Origin: Ruegeria sp. A3M17
GTDB lineage: Bacteria > Pseudomonadota > Alphaproteobacteria > Rhodobacterales > Rhodobacteraceae
DNA: 64,000 nucleotides
Assembly (NCBI RefSeq): GCF_003318255.1
Contig: NZ_QOCF01000007.1
Span: 124,001-188,000 of the forward strand
Direction: 5' to 3'
Under the pieces are notes generated by a model. That model ran no database searches, had not been told where the DNA came from, and saw nothing but the letters and a program-made list of their open reading frames with translations. This document shows, piece after piece, positions 1-8,191 of this stretch. Made by a program: the position numbers and the translations under genes. The first letter of the stretch is position 1. Each line of letters starts with the position of its first letter.

Positions 1-7
1 CCGCCCT

Positions 8-20
8 TGTTACTGTAACA
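8..20. repeat. 13-bp perfect palindrome at left edge
   Basis: TGTTAC-T-GTAACA reads the same on both strands, just past the 3' end of the CHAD gene. No T-run follows, so a terminator is unlikely. It could be an operator for a gene left of the window or a chance palindrome. Confidence 0.25.
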
Positions 21-38
21 GGCAATGATCTTCACTCC

Positions 39-1553
39 TCAGCCCTCCTTTTGATGAAACAAACTGCGGAACAGGTGCCGGATGTCTGGGCTGTCGAAAT
101 GCTTGAAACTTGTGATGACACGGTCACGTTCGGCCATTTGGCGCTGATCCAGAACAGAAATCAGCCCGCCCACGGACAAGGCCAACTGCGCATCAGCGCG
201 GCCTTGCTTATTGGTGTGCTGTTTCACAAAATTCAGAAGCGCCTCTTGTTGGACTGAGAAATCATTGAACAGGCCCAGATTATCCTGCAGCTTTTTCAAT
301 GGCTTGATGATTGTTTTAAACGCCTCTGCGTCGAACAAAGGCGCAAAGAACTCCATAAGATAACGCAGTTTTTTGCAGTCGATCCGCAGATTATGCACAG
401 CTTCGTCAGGCGTGTTTGGCGTGATGCCGCGCGCCAGTTTGCAGGTTTTGCGGTATCGCTTCCAAATCAGGGCGCGCGCGTTTTCATAGGCAGGTCGATC
501 TGCATTTGGGCCGGGCTGCAGATTGGTCGGATCAGCGAAAAGCTCGGTCAACTTTTTCATCTGATTGTCATAGCCTTGCGTTCGAAAGCGCCGAGACAGA
601 CGGCCAAGTGCCTGGCTGCGCTCCTTTTCGAATTCCGCAAACATGGCCACGGCACCTTCATGAAGGTTCGGCGGTATCAGATTGAAGTAACTATCTTTTT
701 CCAACAGATAGACGTCCAAATCCCGCACTCGACCAGTGGGTTCCATCAAACCGGAAAACTCGCGCCTTAATGCAACGGATTGTTCGGGCGAGAACACATC
801 CTTGAACAGGCTGATCACAGATCGCACGCGGCGCAGAGAAACGCGGTAGTCATGCAGAAATTCAGTATCGATATCATCGATCACGCCCGCCTCATTCTGG
901 CGCGCAACCGCCAGATAGGTGCGAATGATGTCGGTGGCGACTTCGATTGATGGCTCTTGTTTACTGACGCGGATTTCGGGTTTGGCCTTGTATATGGTCG
1001 CGTCGGGAAACAACCAGTCGAACAATGGCCTCGCCTTGCTTTTACCACCCTCCAATTTCGTCAGCTTTTCACAAACAGTCTTATACGCCCGGTCATATCC
1101 GCGCATGTGTTGAACAGTAACAACAGTTACCTGCCCCTGACCCGAGGACAATAACATCATCGTGCCGCGCACTTGTGTCTTTTGCAGGTCACCCAGAATG
1201 GCAATCGATCGGTGCTTGGCCCTGCCTGCCCCGACGTTCATCAACGCGCGCAACTTGGGAAAGCCCGCTAGACGCGCCTTGACGGGTCCGTCAGGCAAAT
1301 CCTGCACGAGCTTCCCCTTTCCCTTGCATCGCTGGGATTTGGCTCCACCGCCGCGCAACAAAAACAATGACCCATCGGTTTGGATCAAAACCTTGCCAGA
1401 TGCCCTGAGGGATTGGTCATGACAATCCAGAATATCAAAATTTCCTGCAGGTTCAGTGGCCTCGAACCGCAAAGTCAATTCTTTCAGAGATTTTGCAAAA
1501 CCCGCCTCATCGAATGTGCCCGGGATAACAAAACAGTTTTTGACCCGAGCCAT
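39..1553 (-). CDS. CHAD domain-containing protein
   Basis: The C-terminal 300 residues form a CHAD domain, a helical histidine-rich fold that binds polyphosphate in characterised members. Its hallmarks are visible: LHDYRVSLRRVRS near residue 233, VHNLRIDCKKLRYLMEFF further on, and LKKLQDNLGLFNDF. The N-terminal 190 residues are not a clear CYTH domain; the ExExK signature is absent and I do not recognise them. The frame opens at a GTG at 1571, but the ATG at 1553 is preferred because AAAGGGA lies 8 nt before it. It is a single gene, convergent to nothing within the window. Polyphosphate binding is inferred from the family only. Confidence 0.85.
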   Translation of the reverse strand: MARVKNCFVIPGTFDEAGFAKSLKELTLRFEATEPAGNFDILDCHDQSLRASGKVLIQTDGSLFLLRGGGAKSQRCKGKGKLVQDLPDGPVKARLAGFPKLRALMNVGAGRAKHRSIAILGDLQKTQVRGTMMLLSSGQGQVTVVTVQHMRGYDRAYKTVCEKLTKLEGGKSKARPLFDWLFPDATIYKAKPEIRVSKQEPSIEVATDIIRTYLAVARQNEAGVIDDIDTEFLHDYRVSLRRVRSVISLFKDVFSPEQSVALRREFSGLMEPTGRVRDLDVYLLEKDSYFNLIPPNLHEGAVAMFAEFEKERSQALGRLSRRFRTQGYDNQMKKLTELFADPTNLQPGPNADRPAYENARALIWKRYRKTCKLARGITPNTPDEAVHNLRIDCKKLRYLMEFFAPLFDAEAFKTIIKPLKKLQDNLGLFNDFSVQQEALLNFVKQHTNKQGRADAQLALSVGGLISVLDQRQMAERDRVITSFKHFDSPDIRHLFRSLFHQKEG

Positions 1554-1715
1554 TAAGAGCGTCCCTTTCACCGAGGATCCAGTACGTGATCATGAATTCA
1601 TATTCCTCCGATCCGATCAACGACTAACTCTGTTGATCAAGAGCAATGAGCGGAACATCTGATTTTGCTCGAACAACCGAATGACTCTGTCCGGGCATTT
1701 GGCTAAGACGGGGGT

Positions 1716-2063
1716 ATGTCTGATCCTGTTTCATCGATCCGCAATCTCGGCCCAGCTTTCCAGCAATCCTGCGCACGCGCAGGCATTCATTCTGCGCAGG
1801 AATTGCGCGATTTGGGGCCGGACGAAGCCTATGCACGGCTATTACAGGCGGGCACCCGGCCGCATTTCATCGGATACTACGTGCTGGTGATGGGATTGCA
1901 GGGGCGCCCCTGGAACGACTGCAAGGGCGCGGAAAAGAAGGCGCTGCGCGTAAAGTTCGACGCAATAAAAGCCAGCGTTAGCACTGCCCCGGAAACCCAG
2001 ATGATTTCTGACCTGGATGCGATTGGCATACGGGTTGCGCCGAAAGATCTTAAACAGGTCTGA
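1716..2063 (+). CDS. TfoX/Sxy C-terminal domain protein
   Basis: This 115-residue protein matches the TfoX C-terminal fold: an opening SIRNLGPAFQQSCARAGI, then AQELRDLGPDEAYARLL and a GLQGRPWNDC segment. In gammaproteobacteria the full TfoX/Sxy protein controls competence. Here the TfoX N-terminal domain is missing, as in many Rhodobacterales stand-alone versions, whose role is unknown. The start ATG follows GGGGGT closely. It is convergent with ndk. Confidence 0.8.
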   Translation: MSDPVSSIRNLGPAFQQSCARAGIHSAQELRDLGPDEAYARLLQAGTRPHFIGYYVLVMGLQGRPWNDCKGAEKKALRVKFDAIKASVSTAPETQMISDLDAIGIRVAPKDLKQV

Positions 2064-2065
2064 AA

Positions 2066-2097
2066 CGAAAAAGGCCGCACCCGGATGGGATGCGGCC
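2066..2097 (-). terminator. Rho-independent terminator of ndk
   Basis: A GC-rich hairpin (GGCCGCA paired with TGCGGCC, extended by CCC/GGG with one bulged base, loop of 4) is followed by TTTTTCG on the minus strand, 23 nt after the ndk stop. On the plus strand no T-run follows, so it mainly serves ndk. Confidence 0.8.
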
Positions 2098-2119
2098 CAA
2101 AACTTCGTCTGACGGCGGA

Positions 2120-2542
2120 TTAGCCGACCAGTTCGATGCCCGAGAAGAAGTATGCGATTTCAACCGCAGCAGTTTCAGGCGCGTCCGAACCGTGGACCGA
2201 GTTTTCGCCAACCGATTCAGCGAACTCAGCGCGGATGGTGCCGGCGGCCGCGTCTGCGGGGTTGGTTGCGCCCATGACCTCACGGTTCTTTGCAATGGCG
2301 CCTTCGCCTTCCAGAACCTGAACGATAACCGGCTCGGAGGACATGAATTCGCACAGTTCGTCGTAGAACGGACGCTCGGCGTGCACGTCGTAGAACTTGC
2401 CAGCCTGAGCTTTGGTCATGTGGATGCGCTTTTGAGCAACGATGCGCAGGCCAGCGTCTTCGAACTTGGCGTTGATCTTGCCAGTCAGGTTGCGACGGGT
2501 TGCATCAGGTTTGATGATCGAGAATGTGCGTTCCAGTGCCAT
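2120..2542 (-). CDS. ndk: nucleoside diphosphate kinase
   Basis: This cytosolic enzyme moves the gamma-phosphate of ATP onto nucleoside diphosphates through a phosphohistidine, balancing NTP and dNTP pools. The 140-residue length is typical. It begins [17 protein letters not shown], and the active-site NSVHGSD motif with the catalytic histidine lies near residue 117. The start has AAGGAGAGG upstream. It is monocistronic with its own terminator. The identification is secure. Confidence 0.98.
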   Translation of the reverse strand: MALERTFSIIKPDATRRNLTGKINAKFEDAGLRIVAQKRIHMTKAQAGKFYDVHAERPFYDELCEFMSSEPVIVQVLEGEGAIAKNREVMGATNPADAAAGTIRAEFAESVGENSVHGSDAPETAAVEIAYFFSGIELVG

Positions 2543-2656
2543 ATCGGCCTCTCCTTACTATATGGCGCGAGGTGCGCGCCGAAATCCATCGCGCGCCGCC
2601 TAACACGGTATGTGCCTCATGAAAAGTGGAATGATTGCGCCAGTAGGTCTTGGCGA

Positions 2657-3859
2657 TCAGATTGTGTCCGGCAAGGGCTCTGACGCGTCGATCCGGCGAA
2701 CGTAAAGCACCGCAAGCAATCCGACAAAGCTGCTGGCGAACATCATGCCCAACACCAAATAGGGCCCATTTTCGGGGCTAACAAACGCGCCGGTCATCAA
2801 GGTCAGAACTGCGCCCAACGCCACGATCAACGCACCAGATAGCCCCGCGGCGCTGCCCGCCAGATTGGGTCGCACGGACATTACACCGGCCGAGGCGTTG
2901 GCATTCGTCAGCCCGTTACCGAAGCCCACGCAAATGGCCGAGCCGAAGAACACCCAGACCGAACCCAGACCTGCTGTGAACAGCAGCAACCCACAGAAAG
3001 GGCCAATAGAGGCAACGACCCGACCGATCAGGATCATCGTCGTCAGCTTCGTGTGTGCTGCGATACGCCCGGTGATGAAATTTCCCACCATGAAGCCGCC
3101 GGTAATAATTCCTATCCCCAGCCCCAGCATGGCAGGGCTCAGGTCGAACCAGACCGCGGCGACCAGTGGCGCACCGGTGATAAAGCTGAAGAACCCGCCG
3201 ATCGAGAATGCCGCACACAGCGCGTAACCCCAGAACCGACGCGCGCGGAACAGGTGCGGATACTCTTTCAACTGGGCTGAAAACGTTGCGGAACGGTTCG
3301 TATTTGTCTCACCCATATCCGCCCACAACAGCACCAGCATCCCTGCCCCGAGGACCGAGTACAATATGAATCCAGCTCGCCAACCGAACAACATATCCAA
3401 TGCTCCGCCCAGCATCGGGCCAAGCATAGGTGCCAACGCCATTGCCATCGCAACATAGCCCAGTTTGCTGGCGGCTTCGTTCGGGGCATAGAGATCCCGG
3501 ATTGAGGCGCTGGACAGCACGGGCCCAGCCACCACCGCTGCTTGAAGCAGACGGAAGCCGAGGAATATCCAGATCGACTCGGCCAATACGCAGCCAACCG
3601 ATGCCACTGTAAAAACTGCCATACAAATCAACAGGATCGGTCTGCGACCATATCGGTCGGACAATGGCCCCATGATCAATTGCAACACGGCGGACACCGC
3701 CAGATACCCGGCGACTGACAGGTTGATGAGACCGTAGTCGACCTGAAATCCCTCGGCCATCCGCGCAAGCGACGGCAGGAACATGTTCAACGACAGCACC
3801 GACAACGCCGTAGCGAAGATCAAAGTGACCAAGGAAGGAGGCGTCTGAGCCGCGCGCAT
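2657..3859 (-). CDS. Bcr/CflA-type MFS drug exporter
   Basis: This 400-residue, 12-helix major facilitator carrier has the DHA1 motif A in loop 2-3 (GPLSDRYGRRPIL, near residue 64). The early NMFLPSLARMAEGF segment and overall pattern match the Bcr/CflA drug:H+ antiporters, which act in the inner membrane. The start ATG at 3859 lacks an obvious Shine-Dalgarno sequence, but the N-terminus fits the family. No regulator lies beside it, and the substrate cannot be read from the sequence. Confidence 0.88.
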   Translation of the reverse strand: MRAAQTPPSLVTLIFATALSVLSLNMFLPSLARMAEGFQVDYGLINLSVAGYLAVSAVLQLIMGPLSDRYGRRPILLICMAVFTVASVGCVLAESIWIFLGFRLLQAAVVAGPVLSSASIRDLYAPNEAASKLGYVAMAMALAPMLGPMLGGALDMLFGWRAGFILYSVLGAGMLVLLWADMGETNTNRSATFSAQLKEYPHLFRARRFWGYALCAAFSIGGFFSFITGAPLVAAVWFDLSPAMLGLGIGIITGGFMVGNFITGRIAAHTKLTTMILIGRVVASIGPFCGLLLFTAGLGSVWVFFGSAICVGFGNGLTNANASAGVMSVRPNLAGSAAGLSGALIVALGAVLTLMTGAFVSPENGPYLVLGMMFASSFVGLLAVLYVRRIDASEPLPDTI

Positions 3860-3967
3860 GATGAAAACCGTCGAGTAATGCCAACCGGATCAGCGCTAAC
3901 ACATTGCCCCGATATTGAACATATCAAGCTGCTGGCGGCGGCAACAAGGCTCTGCTAAGAGCGCGTC

Positions 3968-5818
3968 ATGCTACGGATTCAAGACATAACCTACGCGGTT
4001 GAAGGCCGCCCCCTATTCGATGGGGCAAGTGCAACCATTCCCGACGGCCACAAGGTTGGTCTTGTGGGACGGAACGGTACGGGGAAAACCACCCTATTCC
4101 GGCTGATCCGGGGCGAACTGGCGCTGGAATCAGGCAATATCAATGTCCCGAAGCGGGCCCGAATTGGCGGAGTGGCGCAAGAGGTGCCCTCCTCGGATGT
4201 GTCGCTGATCAACACGGTTCTGGCCGCCGATACCGAGCGCAGCGCGCTGATGGCCGAGGCCGACACCGCGACCGATCCCACGCGTATCGCCGAAATCCAG
4301 ACCCGCCTGGTAGATATCGACGCCTGGTCCGCCGAGGCGCGCGCCGCCTCGATCCTCAAAGGTCTTGGGTTTGATGATGACGACCAGTTGCGCCCCTGCT
4401 CCGATTTCTCGGGTGGTTGGCGGATGCGCGTGGCGTTGGCGGCGGTTCTGTTTTCACAGCCCGATCTGCTGCTGCTGGACGAACCGACAAACTATCTGGA
4501 CCTCGAAGGAGCGCTGTGGCTGGAAAGCTATTTGGCCAAATATCCGCACACCGTCATCATCATCAGTCACGACCGCGGGCTGCTGAACCGCGCGGTGGGG
4601 TCGATCCTGCATTTGGAAGGCCGCAAGCTGACCTATTACGCGGTTCCTTATGACAAATTCGCCGAACGCCGCGCTGAAAGACTGGCTCAGGCGGAATCCG
4701 AGAACGTGAAAGCCAAGGCCCGGATCGCCCATCTGCAGAGTTTCGTGGATCGCTTCCGCTACAAGGCATCCAAGGCGGTTCAGGCCCAGTCGCGCTTGAA
4801 AATGATCGAGCGCATTCAGCTGGTTTCAACCCCTCAAGAGGCCGCCCTGCGCGCGTTCTCGTTCCCCGAGCCAGAAGAGCTGTCCCCGCCGATCATTCAG
4901 CTTGAAGGCGGCGTCACGGGCTATGGTGAAACCGAGGTGCTGCGCCGCTTGAACCTGCGTATTGATCAGGATGACCGGATCGCGCTGCTGGGCAAGAACG
5001 GTCAGGGCAAGTCGACCCTGTCCAAGCTGCTGTCCGACCGCCTGCCCTTGATGGCGGGCAAGATGGCCCGCAGCAACAAGCTGCGGATTGGTTATTTTGC
5101 CCAGCATCAGGTGGATGAGCTTTATGTGGACGAAACGCCACTGGACCATCTGCGCCGCCTGCGCCCGAACGAGGCGCCGGGCAAGTGGCGGTCGCGTCTG
5201 GCGGGGTTCGGGCTGAACGCGGATCAGGCTGAAACCAAGGTTGGTCGTCTATCGGGTGGTCAGAAGGCGCGCCTGTCGCTGCTGATCGCCACCATCGACG
5301 CGCCGCATATGTTGATCCTGGACGAGCCGACCAACCACCTGGATATCGAAAGCCGTGAGGCATTGGTCGAGGCGTTGACCGCCTATTCCGGTGCGGTGGT
5401 TCTGGTCAGCCACGATATGCACCTATTGTCGCTGGTCGCGGACCATCTGTGGCTGGTCTCGGACGGAACGGTCAAACCCTTCGAGGGTGACCTCGAGACC
5501 TATCGCACCATGCTGCTGGGACGCGACAAACCGGCCAAAGAAAAACAGCAAGTGATCAAGCCCAAGCGCCCCTCGCGCGAGGCAGTGCTGAACCTGCGGG
5601 CGGACCTCCGCAAATGCGAGGACCGGATCGAGAAGCTGACGGATATGCATGATAAACTGTCGGCCAAACTGGCAGATCCTGCGCTTTATGAGGACAACAG
5701 GAAAAACGATCTTGCAACGTGGAACCGGAAATTTGCCGAAGTGGTCGATGCCATGCAAAAAGCCGAGACTCTTTGGGTCGTCGCAGCCGAACGCCTGGAA
5801 AAGGCCGAAGCGACATGA
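3968..5818 (+). CDS. ABC-F family ATP-binding protein
   Basis: This is a soluble protein with two ABC ATPase domains and no membrane segments, as in the ABC-F group (Uup, YheS, EttA) that acts on ribosomes. The first domain has GRNGTGKTT (near residue 35), FSGGWRMRVALA and LLLLDEPTNYLD; the second has GKNGQGKST, LSGGQKARLSLL and MLILDEPTNHLD. Between them lies the charged linker typical of ABC-F proteins, and the C-terminus is a short coiled coil. The 616-residue length fits YheS or Uup; I cannot decide which. The stop overlaps the next start as ATGA, indicating translational coupling. Confidence 0.92.
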   Translation: MLRIQDITYAVEGRPLFDGASATIPDGHKVGLVGRNGTGKTTLFRLIRGELALESGNINVPKRARIGGVAQEVPSSDVSLINTVLAADTERSALMAEADTATDPTRIAEIQTRLVDIDAWSAEARAASILKGLGFDDDDQLRPCSDFSGGWRMRVALAAVLFSQPDLLLLDEPTNYLDLEGALWLESYLAKYPHTVIIISHDRGLLNRAVGSILHLEGRKLTYYAVPYDKFAERRAERLAQAESENVKAKARIAHLQSFVDRFRYKASKAVQAQSRLKMIERIQLVSTPQEAALRAFSFPEPEELSPPIIQLEGGVTGYGETEVLRRLNLRIDQDDRIALLGKNGQGKSTLSKLLSDRLPLMAGKMARSNKLRIGYFAQHQVDELYVDETPLDHLRRLRPNEAPGKWRSRLAGFGLNADQAETKVGRLSGGQKARLSLLIATIDAPHMLILDEPTNHLDIESREALVEALTAYSGAVVLVSHDMHLLSLVADHLWLVSDGTVKPFEGDLETYRTMLLGRDKPAKEKQQVIKPKRPSREAVLNLRADLRKCEDRIEKLTDMHDKLSAKLADPALYEDNRKNDLATWNRKFAEVVDAMQKAETLWVVAAERLEKAEAT

Positions 5819-6207
5819 CGAAACCCGTAATCGAAACGACTGCCATGATCGCAGGCATGCTCCCTGAACTTCAGGACACAGAATTTGCCTTTGTCGTTTG
5901 GCCGCATGACAAAGCTTGGCCCGAAGGAACGCGGGCCAGTTGCATGGAGGCCGAAGGTCTGTCCCTTATCGTGCCCATCGACGCAGCACCCGCTGGTGCC
6001 ATCAGTATGAAGTGCATCACCTTGCGGGTTCATTCCTCACTAGAAGGCGTTGGCTTGACTGCCGCTGTGTCCGATGCTCTTGCCCAAAGTAGAATTCCGG
6101 CAAACATGGTCGCGGGGTATCACCACGACCACGTCTATGTTCCAAGCAATCTGGCGGAAAAAGCTGTGGCCGTTCTGTTAGAACTCCAACAAGGTGCCGG
6201 CAAATGA
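5815..6207 (+). CDS. ACT domain-containing protein
   Basis: This 130-residue protein resembles the small two-lobed ACT proteins (former DUF2241), with EFAFVVWPHD early, an EGLSLIVP strand, then RVHSSLEGVGLTAAVSDAL and HHDHVYVP. Such ACT domains often bind amino acids, but no ligand is known for this group. The start at 5815 overlaps the upstream ABC-F stop, and its stop overlaps marC in the same ATGA fashion, so the three genes are probably one operon. A longer in-frame extension upstream lies inside the ABC-F gene and is rejected. Confidence 0.75.
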   Translation: MTKPVIETTAMIAGMLPELQDTEFAFVVWPHDKAWPEGTRASCMEAEGLSLIVPIDAAPAGAISMKCITLRVHSSLEGVGLTAAVSDALAQSRIPANMVAGYHHDHVYVPSNLAEKAVAVLLELQQGAGK

Positions 6208-6827
6208 TCGACCTCGCCTTTTTCATCACTGCCTTCACCACGCTGTTCGTGGTGATTGACCCCTTTGGCACTGCGCCGATTTTTGTGGCGTTAACTCAGG
6301 ACATGGACGCCCGCGCCCGTCGCCGGACGGCCTACCGCACCTGTGCCGTGGCCTCTGGCATACTCATTGCATTTGCCGCCTTTGGCGAAGCGGTGCTGGG
6401 CTTTGTCGGGATCTCGATAGAGGCCTTCAAGGTTGCCGGGGGCGCGTTGTTGTTCCTTACAGCATTGGACATGTTGTTCGAACGCCGCACCAAACGCCGT
6501 GAAGACCGGGTCGAGGAAGAAGAGGAACACCACGACCCGTCCGTGTTCCCACTGGCCATTCCGCTGGTCGCCGGTCCCGGATCAATTGCGACGATTATCC
6601 TGCTGGCAGGACAGCACCCGGGCATTCTTGGCATTGTCGAGGCTTGTATCGTCATGCTGGCCGTCATGGCCGTGGTTTTGACCTTCTTTCTGTCCGGCGG
6701 CCTGATTGCGCGCCTGCTGGGCAAAACCGGCCTGAACGTATTGACGCGGCTGCTGGGGATGCTGTTGGCGGCGTTGTCGGTTCAATTCATCCTGGACGGC
6801 CTCAAGGCCTTTGGTTTTGCGTCGTAA
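6204..6827 (+). CDS. MarC family integral membrane protein
   Basis: This 207-residue protein has six predicted helices. It shows the MarC/UPF0056 hallmarks: VVIDPFGTAPIFVALTQ near residue 16, VAGGALLFLTALDMLF in the middle and FPLAIPLVAGPGSIATIILL after a charged EEEEEHHDP loop. MarC proteins were once linked to multiple antibiotic resistance, but their function remains unsettled. It is the third gene of the ABC-F/ACT/MarC run and starts within the stop of its neighbour. Confidence 0.9.
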   Translation: MIDLAFFITAFTTLFVVIDPFGTAPIFVALTQDMDARARRRTAYRTCAVASGILIAFAAFGEAVLGFVGISIEAFKVAGGALLFLTALDMLFERRTKRREDRVEEEEEHHDPSVFPLAIPLVAGPGSIATIILLAGQHPGILGIVEACIVMLAVMAVVLTFFLSGGLIARLLGKTGLNVLTRLLGMLLAALSVQFILDGLKAFGFAS

Positions 6828-6866
6828 AACCCCATATATCTTTCAGTGAATATGGTGAGGAGCGCT

Positions 6867-7448
6867 ATGGACGGCGACAACATTGGACGTTTGGTATATC
6901 TGGCCGTGCTTGGTACGGCCGTTGTGGCGTGGTTTGTCGCGCAAAACCGCCAGTCTCTGAACAAAACGCTGCAGCAGGCTTTGGCCTGGGTCTTTATCTT
7001 TATCGGTGTCATTGCCGTTGTCGGCCTGTGGGAAGACATTCGCACCACCGTTGGCCCTGCCCCGCAGATGACCGTCACCGGCCAGACCATAGAGGTTCCG
7101 CGCGCTTCCGACGGGCACTACTATCTGCCCATTGATGTGAACGGAGAACCGATCACCTTTCTGGTGGACACCGGCGCAAGCCAGATTGTTTTAAGCTCGC
7201 GGGATGCCGAACGTGTTGGCATTGATCCCGATCAGTTGAATTATTTCGGCCGGGCAAACACGGCCAATGGCGTTGTGCGGACCGCGCCAGTGCGCCTGGA
7301 CACGCTGGCATTGGGGCCAATCACGGACCAGAATATCTCGGCCTGGGTAAACGAAGGGGAATTGGACAAATCCTTGCTGGGTATGGATTACCTGCATCGG
7401 TTCTCGAATATCCAGTTCGCCAATGGCCGCCTGCTTTTGTCTCGCTAA
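6867..7448 (+). CDS. membrane-anchored retropepsin-like aspartic protease (TIGR02281 type)
   Basis: Two N-terminal membrane helices (about residues 7-25 and 35-54) are followed by a single retroviral-type aspartic protease domain. Its catalytic motif is FLVDTGASQIVLS near residue 103, with LLGMDYL as the second conserved element. These clan AA proteins presumably work as dimers on the periplasmic side; substrates are unknown. I chose the ATG at 6867 because GGTGAGGAG lies 4 nt before it. An in-frame GTG lies at 6846. Confidence 0.85.
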   Translation: MDGDNIGRLVYLAVLGTAVVAWFVAQNRQSLNKTLQQALAWVFIFIGVIAVVGLWEDIRTTVGPAPQMTVTGQTIEVPRASDGHYYLPIDVNGEPITFLVDTGASQIVLSSRDAERVGIDPDQLNYFGRANTANGVVRTAPVRLDTLALGPITDQNISAWVNEGELDKSLLGMDYLHRFSNIQFANGRLLLSR

Positions 7449-7477
7449 GGCATCCATTGCCGCAATTCCACAATTGA

Positions 7478-7492
7478 GAACAAAATAAGAAC
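7478..7492. promoter_or_regulatory. LexA (SOS) box upstream of the imuA-like gene
   Basis: GAAC-N7-GAAC (spacer AAAATAA) is an exact match to the direct-repeat LexA box of alphaproteobacteria (GTTC-N7-GTTC on the other strand). It ends 16 nt before the start codon at 7509, where bound LexA would block transcription. The pattern match is seen; LexA binding is inferred. Confidence 0.75.
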
Positions 7493-7508
7493 ATGCTAAT
7501 CTGGCAGC

Positions 7509-8129
7509 ATGTCTACACATCTTCTTGGCCGCAAACCCGCGCGCGACGTGCCGGGGATAGATCTTCATCCGCAGATCAGACTGCAACTGGCCCGCGTGCA
7601 CGAGGCCTGCGGCCCCGCCCGGCGCAGCTTTGCCATGTGGCTGGCGGGGCAGATGCAGGGGCCGGTGCTGTGGATCGCGCCCGCATGGGAACCCGGCCAG
7701 CTTAATCCCGATGGCATGATGGCCTTTGCCGATCCCGCCCGGTTCATTTTTGTGCGCCCGACCCGGTCCGAAGACCTGCTGTGGTGCGTAGAAGAGGCGC
7801 TGCGCAGCGCGGCCATGCCTCTGGTCATCGGTGATCTGCCCGGCGCGCCGGGGCTGACCCCAGTGCGGCGCATGCATCTGGCCGCAGAACAGGGTGGTGC
7901 GATGGGGCGTGCCCCGCTTGGGGTGCTGCTGACCCCCGGCGACGGTGGTGCACAGGGGGTAGAGACGCGCTGGCACATGGCCGCAAACCATCAGGCAGAG
8001 GCCCGACGCTGGACCCTGACCCGCCGCCGCGCCCGCGCCCTGCCCCCGGTCAGCTGGCATGCCACGCAGACCAAACCGCGCGCCGGTCTGCACCTGCAAC
8101 AGATCGCCACAGAAGACACACCCGTGTGA
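7509..8129 (+). CDS. ImuA-like SOS-response protein
   Basis: The 206-residue protein resembles ImuA, the RecA-related accessory factor of the ImuA-ImuB-DnaE2 mutasome for error-prone repair. The match lies in the pattern LWIAPAW, LNPDGM, FIFVRPTRSEDLLWCVEEALRS, PLVIGDLP, RRMHLAAEQGG, LLTP and ETRWHM. No Walker A motif is visible, as usual for ImuA. Unlike the classic operon, no imuB or dnaE2 follows; the next gene is a transporter. The LexA box in front of it supports the SOS assignment. Family resemblance is by eye, so the call is moderate. Confidence 0.65.
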   Translation: MSTHLLGRKPARDVPGIDLHPQIRLQLARVHEACGPARRSFAMWLAGQMQGPVLWIAPAWEPGQLNPDGMMAFADPARFIFVRPTRSEDLLWCVEEALRSAAMPLVIGDLPGAPGLTPVRRMHLAAEQGGAMGRAPLGVLLTPGDGGAQGVETRWHMAANHQAEARRWTLTRRRARALPPVSWHATQTKPRAGLHLQQIATEDTPV

Positions 8130-8135
8130 TCACGC

Positions 8136-8152
8136 ACCCCTCACGGGGTTTG
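8136..8152 (+). terminator. weak hairpin after the imuA-like gene
   Basis: ACCCC-TCAC-GGGGT forms a 5-bp stem followed by TTGTG. It lies 7 nt after the stop and 40 nt before the next start. It is short, with a poor T-tract, so it is at best a leaky terminator. Confidence 0.3.
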
Positions 8153-8191
8153 TGACTGGCCAAAGCAAGGGCCGAGCCCTAGCGTTTCGGG

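Noticed and set aside
1100..1130. GTAAC...GTTAC inverted repeat inside the CHAD gene
   Set aside because: It lies in coding sequence for a Val/Thr-rich strand and is best explained by codon repetition.
7191..8099. 302-codon open frame antisense to the protease and ImuA-like genes
   Set aside because: It spans two real genes on the other strand and has an unnatural composition.
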